The notes under the pieces were generated by a model. That model worked only from the letters and a program-made list of their open reading frames with translations, was not told the DNA's origin and made no database searches. A DNA stretch of 64,000 bases from Drosophila persimilis (taxonomy: Eukaryota > Arthropoda > Insecta > Diptera > Drosophilidae), in assembly GCF_003286085.1 (NCBI RefSeq), contig NW_020825298.1, positions 2,790,001 to 2,854,000 on the forward strand, in the 5' to 3' direction. The position numbers were made by a program, and so were the translations under genes. Of this stretch, positions 34,850-42,573 are shown piece after piece. Positions within the stretch are counted from its first letter, which is position 1. Each line of letters begins with the position of its first letter.

Positions 34850-35160
34850 AATTCATTATTTTTATGGTAATTTTGGCCGTTGAAATGATGTCACATGGAA
34901 TAGAAACCGCAGAGAGCGATATGCAAGCCCCGAAAATATAAATTACGTGTATAAATGGTCTCCTCGTTTATAATTAGCTCTATTTTCGGTAACAGAATTT
35001 GCATGCATTGCTGCTGCACTGCCAATTGCAATGTCCTGCCTAATTGCATAACGACATTTGTTTTGGTAAAATTTACATGATAATGAAGCCAATAGTACAT
35101 AAACTGCAAGGTGGGGATATATAGGGGTCCTGTAGCTGATTCGATGACTCATAGCAGGCC
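34850..35160. repeat. Or22-flank repeat, copy 1
   Basis: Shares an ordered set of matches with 38290-38640: 'CCGAAAATATAA', 'TAATTAGCT', 'TTTTCGG', 'ACATTTACATGATAATGAAG', then a 'GGTCCTGTAGCTGATTC' type end. A fragment of the same end also occurs at 37193-37222. These are old, diverged copies of a flank duplicated together with the receptor gene. Confidence 0.7.
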
Positions 35161-35409
35161 ACGGAAAATGGTGGCAAAATACGATATTGCCCAAGGAAAA
35201 ATCTGCATTTAAAGATTTATTTTCTTCTACAGGTGAAATCAGTTGCTACTTTCGTTAGATAACGTTTTTGTGATACTAGTTCCTACACAATTGACAACGA
35301 AGTATCAATATCAAGGTCTAATCAACTTAGGTATGTTTTGCATCCCTTCTTGGGGATGGACCTCGCCCTAAACTGATGAACATATTCATGTCCTATTAGT
35401 AGTGCTTTC

Positions 35410-36731
35410 CTACTGAAACTTATCCGCCAGATTGAATTGTTTTATAACGGTGACCACGGAAAAAGCCAGCTTCACCATCTTCAAAGAATCGAGAGGTTAT
35501 ATAAAGGATATATAGAGACTATCCGAAGAGTTCTTACCGATAGATTCGTCTGCATGCAGATGGGAAACACTCCACCCGCTGTTAAGATAATCGGTTTCTG
35601 GAGATTCTGCAGAAAGTAGACCAGCGTGGACTTGTATCTGCGACTGGCAGCCGTCCAATCCGATTGGAACAGATTGTCCGATAGCTTTTGGCAATCATCG
35701 ATGATCATATTGCAAAGGTAGCAGAAGGGAAAGGTTTCCAGGCACACACAGAACATGAAGCACACGGTGCCGAGGCCCGTCCAGAGGGTCGAGAAGAACA
35801 TGACGTTGATCATGGACAGGCCCAGAACTATACCAATCAAGAGGAACTGCACGAATATGGTCCCTGAAAAGGTGGGCCGCAGAGCCTTGACATAGCTAGG
35901 AAGGTGGGGGGATGTGGACGTTTTAATCGCATACAAAAATAGTGCAGACGGGGAAGCTACGTACTCCAATATCAAGCGATGGTCGTGGACGCAGTTGCTC
36001 AGCTCCTCGTAGTGTTCGTCCTCGTCTTTGGTGGGGTCCGTGCGCAGCTTTGTCAACCGATCCTTGAGCAGACAGATGTGGCAGCGAGCCATCAGCATGT
36101 GGGCCAGAGGAGAGACGTCCGTGCACTGATCCATGGTGACCACGCCGCTCATCAGAAGCATCTCGCACAAGCTGGCTACGAAGAAGTTATTTTCAGCGTC
36201 CAGCCCAGGGAGGTACATCATCCAGGCGTGCCTGCCCATCAGGACGTAGCCCGTCCAGTTGATGACCACAAATCCCGAGTAGAAGATGTGAAACAACACG
36301 TAGCTCAGGTTCCCCAGAGCCACGCAGCGGTGCACACTGGTCCGCTCCTCGTCGCTGGTGCAGCGCAGGTCCAGCTCGTCGAGCACCTTTCTGGCTGCCG
36401 TAAACCCCTTGAAGCCCCAAATGGTGTAGATGCACTTCAAAACGCATCCGTACATATTCACCGTGATCTCCAGGGAGCTGAGAAACTCGCCCGCCGTGAA
36501 GCTCTTGAACATCTGAATGTATGCCACCAGCATCGAGATCGGCAGGAAGAAGATCAGCAGCAGGTTCATGAAAATACCCCACAGAATGTAGGGGATCCTC
36601 CACCTCTTATCCTCGACCGCTGTCCAGCCGAAGAACTTCTGCACTCGATCCAAGTAGACAAAGGCATCGCGGGAGCTAGTCCTCTCCGTCAGTGGCTTGG
36701 CTTTGATGCGGGGCACAAGCTTGCTCAACAT
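35410..36731 (-). CDS. Or22a: odorant receptor, Or22a/Or22b type
   Basis: Three exons: 36731-35965, 35895-35538 and 35479 minus one to the stop (35478-35410). Introns are 69 bp (35896-35964, GTACGT..CTAG) and 59 bp (35479-35537, GTAAGA..GAAG). The spliced product is 397 residues, the length I recall for D. melanogaster Or22a. It starts MLSKLVPRIKAKPLTERTSS and ends AFSVVTVIKQFNLADKFQ. Family landmarks are GEFLSSLEITVNMYG, MLMARCHICLLKDRL, GTIFVQFLLIGIVLGLSMIN, ETFPFCYLCNMIIDDCQ and YKSTLVYFLQNLQKPI. Ors are seven-helix, inverted-topology ligand-gated channels that work with Orco in antennal neuron dendrites; Or22a responds to fruit esters. The first intron has no stop and stays in frame, so a naive frame hides it; the joint restores the family's DYV before ALRP. 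Whether it is Or22a or Or22b by descent cannot be told here. Confidence 0.92.
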
Positions 36732-37410
36732 CTTGGCCGTTCTTCCTTGAATATTGTTGAGGGTTGAGGGTCAAGTGTCTTTTATAGTTCGCCCGTTTGT
36801 TGTGGTTTTCTTGCATGACTTGCCAGTTTTCCGACCACAACGCGGGCATGATGTGCTTGTCCAGTAGTTTTGAAGTAATTTTGAAATATATGAGCCTCTG
36901 AATTGAACGGTAGATCTGCCAGTCGATCGAATTATAAAGCAATCGGTAGGAGTATCCAATGAATGTATTGATGGCCCTTTTGGGGGCTTGGAATTCCCGT
37001 CAAGTGCTGCCATCTATTCAGAGGGTATCTTTTGGTCGAGATCTTCAACCTTTCGCCTTTTCACATATTAAATTCTTAACATAAAAATACTTTTTTTGGT
37101 TTCAAACTAAACTTCACTGAAATTTTGTTGAATTATTAACTTTGGGAATGGAAAAGCTGCGAATGAAATAACCTTTACAAAAAATAATGAACGGGTCCTG
37201 TAGCTGATGCGAGGCATCATAGAACATTCACTGGGTGTAAGGAGTATAATAGCAAGGACCATCAACGGGGTGAACGCCAAGGAAATTTTCCGCAACACGA
37301 TGTCTACTTGGGTCTACTTCCTTTATTTAACGTTTTTGTGACCATAATTTCTACTTCATTACATAATAAATAAATATTTGCAAGCTCTAGTCAAGTTTGG
37401 TAGTGTTTTC
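36732..37410. other. spacer between the two Or22 copies
   Basis: About 680 bp. The part at 37020-37180 ('GGGTATCTTTTGGTCGAGA', 'CGCCTTTTCACA', 'TTAACTTTGGGAATG', 'AAGCTGCGAA') matches 38145-38275, upstream of the second copy. The part at 37193-37222 matches the flank-repeat ends near 35124 and 38616. No coding sequence. Confidence 0.6.
36779..36787 (-). promoter_or_regulatory. TATA box of the Or22-type gene
   Basis: CTATAAAAG on the - strand, about 50 bp upstream of the ATG. A start site near 36755-36758 (TCAACA) would leave a leader of about 25 nt. The truncated second copy lacks this part. Confidence 0.6.
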
Positions 37411-38103
37411 CTACTGAAACTTATCCGCCAGATTGAACTGCTTTATTATGGTGACCACAGAAAAGGCCATCTTCGCCATCTTCAAAGAATCGAAAAGCAA
37501 TATACAATACTGTTTCATTCAGAAAATATCAGTTCATACCGATAAATTGGTCTGCATGCAGATGGGAAAAATTCCGCCAGCTGTGAGGACAATCGGCTGC
37601 TGGAGGTTGTGCAGAAAGTAGACCAACGTGGACTTGTATCTACGACTGGCTGCCATCCAATTCGATTGGAACAGACTGTCCGCTAGATCCTGGCAATGAT
37701 CGGTGATTATGTTGCAAAGGTAGCAGAACGGAAAGGTTTCCAGGCACACATCGAACATGTAGCACATGGTGCAAATTCCTGTCCAGAAGTTGGAAAAGAA
37801 CATGACGTGGATCATGGACAGGCCCAGAACCAGGCCAATCAACAGGAACTGCACGAAAATGGTGACCGAGTAGACGGGTCGCAGAAGATTCACATAGCTA
37901 AGGGAAGACCATATAATGACCGTACCTATAAAACCGATGAGGCAATGACCTTACTCCAGTATCACGCAGTGGTCATGGATGCATCTATTCAGATCCTCCT
38001 GGTGTTCCTCCTCATCTTTGCTGGGATCCGAGTGTAGTTTGGTCAAGCGATCCTTGAGCAGACCCATGTGGCAGCGAGCCATTATCATGTGGGCCATCTT
38101 CAT
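37411..38103 (-). pseudogene. 5'-truncated second Or22-type receptor copy
   Basis: Readable pieces: exon 1 remnant 38103-37955 (MARCHMGLLKDRLTKL), exon 2 37897-37540 and exon 3 37479-37411 (ending AIIKQ-like VVTIIKQFNLADKFQ). Introns are 57 bp (GTAAGG..TTAG) and 60 bp (GTATGA..GAAG). Exons 2 and 3 have exactly the lengths of the intact copy (358 and 69 nt), all splice signals are intact, and no stop or frameshift interrupts the joined frame. The first roughly 220 residues and the promoter are gone: at about 38105-38145 the coding text passes straight into sequence that in the intact copy lies about 290 bp upstream of the ATG. This points to one deletion of roughly 950 bp. An in-frame ATG at 38103 could open a 191-residue remnant with the last transmembrane helices, but without a promoter I call it a pseudogene. 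Confidence 0.88.
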
Positions 38104-39686
38104 CGATAGGAAGATACTTTTGCGAGCTCGAAAATCCTCTCGCAGGGTATCTCGCAGTCGAGATCTTCGACCTTTTGCCTTTTCACACAGTAAATTCGTA
38201 ACTTAAAACTTAAGAATTCACTCAAATTTGTTCAATTATTAATTTTGGGAATGAAAAGGCTGCGAACTAAGTAACCTTTAAAAACACCCTCGAAAATAAT
38301 TCAAATATTTCGCATAAACTCTGTTATGTGTGCACATGGGGACTTTTGGCCATTTTCGGGCCGTATAAATAATCCAAAATGGCAACGCAGACCGCAGACC
38401 GAAAATATAATTTATAAACTATGTGCTCCATTTTAATTAGCTTATTTTTCGGCAACAGCATTTGCCTGGCCAAATGCAACACTGACTGACTGGAATTTAA
38501 TTTGAATAAGCTGCCCAATTTAATGCCATTTGTTTTTGACAACATTTACATGATAATGAAGCATCTATGGCAAGTGAAAGGTGCAATAATCCAGGTGGGG
38601 CTTGAACATGAACATGGGTGCTGTACCTGATTCAAGGACCCGTTGAGTATTCAGTGGTAGAGTATTGTGTTAATCGAGTGTATGATGAATGGAAAGAGCA
38701 GAGAGAAGTTAATAGAAAAAGGAGGAACCATACAGAACTATCAAGAGCATACAGAAAACCGTATTCGTTGAATAGTATCTGCTCTCTCTGAATCCTGAAC
38801 TCGTAGGATTCATTTCAGACATTCAAAAACTCATTTTGCCTTATCTTGGAGCTACTCTAGTACCAAACTGCCTACAAAGATTGAGGATCGCTTCACTCAT
38901 ACGCCAACCCCCGGCTCACTCGCTTCGCCCGCTCACGCCGAAATGAGTAAAATATCCAAAGAAGACCACTCAAAACTTGTTTACATAATAGAGAGATTCA
39001 TGCGATTACCAAACTTATTAAATGGATTCCAAAAGTGTTCTTCCACCTCCATCACATTGAGAAATCCACATTTGAGAAAACATCCTTCTGTTTTGATTTT
39101 CTTTCATGAAATAATTTCATTTAATTTCTGTGATAATACAAGACTTTTGACGCTCTTTAAGCAACCCTCGAACTAATTAAATAAAAACGCGCTGGATTCT
39201 ATAAAACTTTTTCGTTTTTTTGATGGGTTTTTAAACCTTTTGAGCATACAGGAATGGAGCCCACCGTTTGGCTGGTCAGTCAGCTCTGAAAACAGTCCGG
39301 TGCGCCATCGTCGTCACAGTCAATCCTTTGAGTGAATGCAATTTATTTTAATTGCGATTGCAGGCAGGCAGGCAGGCAGGGCAGCAGCACCAGCTCAAAG
39401 GCAGCACCAGTAAAGGAAAACAATTTCAAATGGCCATAAAATTACGCCAAAAACGTCCTCGACAGCGAATGCAGTCTCGATTCCATTGAATGGAACGAGA
39501 GGAGGAATGAAATTTGCGTTTTGGAGTGGTCTTTTTTCTAGGTCGCGAGCTCATTAAAATTTCAGCACCGAAAGCGATCGAAATCCGAGTTTATGTGATA
39601 CGTGAATTGCGTTAAGGAAATGGGAAAGGAAAATTCCCGACTAATCGCGTGGCTCGGTAGAGAATATCAATTTGCAGCTGCCACAG
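38104..39686. other. spacer between the Or22 remnant and the halo-type gene
   Basis: Contains the Or22 upstream-flank match (38145-38275) and the flank repeat copy (38290-38640). A run of four overlapping CAGGCAG units (39361-39379) lies about 475 bp before the halo-type start; CAGGCAG is a weaker variant of the CAGGTAG early-zygotic motif. No gene seen. Confidence 0.55.
38290..38640. repeat. Or22-flank repeat, copy 2
   Basis: Diverged direct copy of 34850-35160 (matching blocks include CCGAAAATATAA, TTTTCGGCAACAG and ACATTTACATGATAATGAAG). The two copies bracket the Or22 pair. Confidence 0.7.
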
Positions 39687-39806
39687 CAGGTAGCAAGGTG
39701 GCCGGAGCGCCAGCTGCCACCGTAGGGATTTCCATAGAAAAGAATACTGGTGGCTCAAGCAATCGCAATCCTCCTTAAGAAGAAGTAGGATTTCCCTCGC
39801 AGGTAG
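39687..39806 (+). promoter_or_regulatory. two CAGGTAG (TAGteam/Zelda-type) sites
   Basis: Perfect CAGGTAG heptamers at 39687-39693 and 39800-39806. This is the known binding motif of Zelda, which opens early zygotic genes. They sit about 165 and 50 bp before the predicted start site of the halo-type gene, the usual place for this motif in blastoderm genes. Confidence 0.7.
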
Positions 39807-39819
39807 CCAGTGGCTGGGA

Positions 39820-39885
39820 TATAAAACCGAGAGTTGGCATGAGCCATGACACCAGTGCGTTCCGGAAACTCGACGCGAACAGATC
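39820..39885 (+). promoter_or_regulatory. core promoter: TATA, Inr and DPE
   Basis: TATAAAA at 39820-39826; an initiator-like ACCAGTG with A at 39854 as the likely +1; AGATC at 39881-39885, which fits the DPE consensus RGWYV at exactly +28 to +32. The bases at +18 to +29 match the MTE consensus at 9 of 12 positions by my count. The ATG follows at 39907, giving a leader of about 53 nt. Confidence 0.65.
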
Positions 39886-39906
39886 AGATCAGATAGTTTT
39901 CGAGTC

Positions 39907-40236
39907 ATGGCCGATTTATTATTCCCTCAATTGGAGCGTCCTCTGCCCTCGATGCCCTCCCTGCACTACACCCTGTTTGCGTACCGCGAGGAGCTGAGAC
40001 GTCGGGATGTGCCCTTCATGAAGATGTCCACCATCAAGCTGCACCTGACGGACAATTTGATACTGCAGACCATCAAGAACATACGGCAGTACGACACCAT
40101 CGAGATTATGAATCTCAACAGGGAGATCACCTTCAAGCGGCGGCTCACCAAGCAGATGCGCAAGGTGCGAAAGCTCGAGAAGCTCGGCCTGACCATCGAT
40201 CCCCGGAAGCTCACCGAGGGCGGACAGTGGCACTGA
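39907..40236 (+). CDS. halo: halo-type small basic protein
   Basis: Intronless, 109 residues, beginning MADLLFPQLERPLPSMPSLH and ending KLTEGGQWH. Length and text fit the halo family of fly proteins (halo itself is about 110 aa), as I remember them. Halo is made in the syncytial and cellularising embryo and shifts kinesin/Klarsicht-driven lipid-droplet traffic inward. The second half is basic (FKRRLTKQMRKVRKLEKL) and probably helical. No signal peptide or membrane segment. The promoter upstream, with two CAGGTAG sites, TATA and DPE, suits a short, intronless, early zygotic gene and supports the call. Flies carry several halo paralogues, so this may be a sister gene and not halo itself. Confidence 0.78.
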   Translation: MADLLFPQLERPLPSMPSLHYTLFAYREELRRRDVPFMKMSTIKLHLTDNLILQTIKNIRQYDTIEIMNLNREITFKRRLTKQMRKVRKLEKLGLTIDPRKLTEGGQWH

Positions 40237-40558
40237 GCAGCCAACGATCATCCTAACTCAACTCTATTCGAACTCTACTCTGCTACCATTGTCATACATA
40301 CTACAAGCATGTGTAATTAATTTTTAAGCGAAATCCCCACAAGTTTCTAAAACTCAATAAGCCGAACCAATCCAACATATCTATATGACTTTTCTAATGA
40401 AATATATACAAGAAAATTATACATTTCGAGGGTTTTGCATTCGATACTAGTGATCTTCCTGGGAGATAAGGAAGTCGGGCTTAAAAGTTCATTTTTATGA
40501 CAATACATAAAAGTTTTTTGTATCACTCACATTAAAATTAGGCGTATTACGCACAAAT

Positions 40559-41230
40559 ATGTTTCAACGATTGCTCTTACTGGTGGCAATCGTTGCAGCT
40601 ATTCGAAGAGGACTATCATATGATGATGAAACTTCACATCACTGGCATCACGAGGCGCACAATTTTGTAACTGAAAGTGCTGAAATTCTTGGCTTGATGG
40701 CAGCTGTAAAAGACAGTAATGTTGACGATGTTGTTGTTGGGGACGATGATGATGACGATCCCGTGTCCGAGGCCTGTAAGCATGACGAGGTCTTGCAGCT
40801 GAATACCAACAATTTTAATCTGTTGACCCACACTGGAAAATTTTTCATCATGATCTTTAAGCCCCCACTCAGCTACATGGCCGATCAGGCAAAGCTGAAA
40901 TGGGTCAGACTGGCCCGGGAACTGAACGCCAAGGGCACCATTTGCATTTCGGACTTGGATTGTAGTAAATCGATAGAAATCTGCCACCATCTGCAAATCA
41001 GACCAAGTCCGACTTTCCTGTGGTACGAGAACGGCCGCAAAGTTCGCGCCTACGATGCCGAACCCGATCCCGAGTTGGAGCATTTTAAAAGCTTTGTCGA
41101 GAAAATGATAGCATCGAATGGTACTTTCATCGAGAAGTCAGGAGCCAGAACAAGGTCTTATCTGACGATGAACCTTATCACACTTGCCCTCTATTTGGCC
41201 ATTAAGCTGCCAATCTTAGTTCCAAATTGA
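40559..41230 (+). CDS. secreted/membrane thioredoxin-fold protein without CXXC
   Basis: Intronless, 223 residues. A signal peptide opens the protein (MFQRLLLLVAIVAAIRRGLS). A His/Glu-rich stretch and an Asp run (GDDDDDDP, 61-68) follow. A thioredoxin-like domain covers about 78-190, with the beta strand FFIMIF, LDCSKSIEICHHLQIRPSPT and the cis-Pro at 151. Where an active-site CXXC would stand (about 101-107) the text reads KPPLSYM, so it should not be redox active in the normal way. The C-terminus (about 200-220) could be a membrane anchor. The next gene begins with the same MFQR, has the same layout and matches the end of this domain (the cis-Pro region and the text before NGT), so the two are tandem paralogues. 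AATAAA lies at 41241-41246. Role unknown; by analogy with redox-dead PDI relatives it may act as a chaperone or binding domain. Confidence 0.8.
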   Translation: MFQRLLLLVAIVAAIRRGLSYDDETSHHWHHEAHNFVTESAEILGLMAAVKDSNVDDVVVGDDDDDDPVSEACKHDEVLQLNTNNFNLLTHTGKFFIMIFKPPLSYMADQAKLKWVRLARELNAKGTICISDLDCSKSIEICHHLQIRPSPTFLWYENGRKVRAYDAEPDPELEHFKSFVEKMIASNGTFIEKSGARTRSYLTMNLITLALYLAIKLPILVPN

Positions 41231-41240
41231 ATTCTAGACA

Positions 41241-41246
41241 AATAAA
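41241..41246 (+). terminator. poly(A) signal AATAAA
   Basis: Canonical hexamer ten bases past the stop of the 223-residue thioredoxin-fold gene. Confidence 0.6.
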
Positions 41247-41678
41247 CTCTGATTAGAATGGTTTTTATTTACAAAATGTGTGCAGAATTTACGAACAAAT
41301 ACATGGCATTAATCTTTATTTATTTTAGTATTCATTTAAGATAGTCCGCAGGAAGTCCGCACGAGATCCTCAAAGGAGTTTACCCCCGGCGAAAATTGCG
41401 AAAAATGCAAAAGAAATATGCTAAGAGAATGGCCGCAGTCTTGATAAGAATTTTTCGATGAAATTATGGCGTACAAAGGATCCCATCTCGAAGATATAAG
41501 AACAATAGCAGCTAGTTGTCTAACGATAAATATGGTGATATTTTCTGTCAAATTTGTTGACAGTTAGAATTGATTGTATTTTCCAGTTATCTACCGAACT
41601 ACATATGTATATGTATCATGTACCACTATAGTTGAACAAAATCAGCCGTGAAATACATGACAAGAACTACCAACGAAA
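41247..41678. other. spacer between the thioredoxin-fold paralogues
   Basis: About 430 bp. A + strand frame near 41370-41420 reads FTPGENCEKCKR, which recalls a CXXC site, but it is interrupted by stops within about 15 codons. It could be the remnant of a third paralogue or chance. Confidence 0.3.
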
Positions 41679-42572
41679 ATGTTTCAACGATATTTACTTA
41701 ATGCTGTATTGGTATTCATCATTCTATTAGAAATATCGGTTGAATCATCGGCATCAGGAGTAGAGGACACCGATCACCGAACCATCGACTGGAGCACCGA
41801 CGATTTCGAAACAAATCTGAAGGAGAAGAATGTCATAGTCGAGTTCTATGCAACGCTCTGCGAGAGCTGCAATAGTTTATATAGCATATTGTGGAAGCTG
41901 ATGGGGATCCAGAATACGGCCAGCACGAGCCTGGCCATTGGCGCCATAAACTGCTCCAAATATGAGTCATTTTGCATCAGTAACAATGTCACAATGTATC
42001 CGACTCTCCTGTACTTTGAAAAGGACGACGGAGTCGCAAAGAAATCATACAATCTGAGTAGCTTTATGTCCGAAAAAACCACCGAAAAAGCAGTCGTGAT
42101 AAAGGAAGATGCCCCCCAGAATTGTGCTCCTGGGCAAGTCTTTACATTGACCGACAAAAGTTTCGATTCAAGCATCAAAAGTATGAAATCCTTTGTGAAG
42201 TTCTTTCAACCCAGCTGCCCATTCTGTACCGCCATTAAACAGGTGTGGATTGATCTGGCCAGCGAGCTGAGAAATGTGACGGCTGTCTGCATTGCGGAGC
42301 TCGATTGTACGGATTTCAAAGCCATATGCAAGAGGTATCACATTACCGCCGTACCAAAGTTGGTATGGATTGACAGTAACGCCTTTCGTGTCTATAACGG
42401 CGGTGGAAAGGTGGAGTTATTGAAGCGTTTTGTTATAGATATGATTGATAATAACGGCACGACGCCAATTATGGTTATTTCAAGGGCGACCAGTAATCCA
42501 TCCAGCTATCCATTCATGACTGTAGTTTATCTCGGCATTTTGGGATTGATCAAAAATTATTTGTTTAAATAA
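41679..42572 (+). CDS. ER-type protein with two thioredoxin domains
   Basis: Intronless, 297 residues. A signal peptide (MFQRYLLNAVLVFIILLEIS) is followed by thioredoxin domain a (about 35-135) with C61-E-S-C64 after VIVEFYATL and cis-Pro at 108 (YPTL). Domain b (about 150-262) has C180-P-F-C183 after SFVKFFQPS and cis-Pro at 226 (VPKL). A C-terminal hydrophobic segment (about 279-295) is a likely membrane anchor. The layout is that of a PDI-like or TMX-like oxidoreductase of the secretory pathway, though neither site is the standard CGHC; CPFC and CESC would be more reducing or less efficient. No KDEL is seen. Several Asn-x-Ser/Thr sites suit a lumenal protein. The gene lies 450 bp after its shorter paralogue, on the same strand. 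I cannot name the D. melanogaster orthologue. Confidence 0.85.
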   Translation: MFQRYLLNAVLVFIILLEISVESSASGVEDTDHRTIDWSTDDFETNLKEKNVIVEFYATLCESCNSLYSILWKLMGIQNTASTSLAIGAINCSKYESFCISNNVTMYPTLLYFEKDDGVAKKSYNLSSFMSEKTTEKAVVIKEDAPQNCAPGQVFTLTDKSFDSSIKSMKSFVKFFQPSCPFCTAIKQVWIDLASELRNVTAVCIAELDCTDFKAICKRYHITAVPKLVWIDSNAFRVYNGGGKVELLKRFVIDMIDNNGTTPIMVISRATSNPSSYPFMTVVYLGILGLIKNYLFK

Positions 42573-42573
42573 A
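42568..42573 (+). terminator. poly(A) signal overlapping the stop codon
   Basis: AATAAA at 42568-42573 contains the TAA stop (42570-42572) of the two-domain thioredoxin gene. If used, the 3' UTR would be only about 15-30 nt. Confidence 0.5.

Larger units (their letters stand above)
30247..35409. other. intergenic stretch between the repeat-built gene and the Or22 locus
   Basis: No coding gene supported. It holds a GT run (32001-32032), a CTC/GCTCGC-rich promoter-like block (32935-33110), an 18-bp palindrome (33207-33224) and, at about 34850-35160, sequence homologous to that at 38290-38640 on the far side of the Or22 pair. Confidence 0.55.

Noticed and set aside
35979-36767. 262-codon + strand frame
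   Set aside because: It is the exact antisense of exon 1 of the Or22-type gene, which has clear homology and splice sites.
41370-41560. Possible third thioredoxin-like remnant (FTPGENCEKCKR)
   Set aside because: Only one CXXC-like motif, stops soon after, and no other domain landmark. Too little to call.
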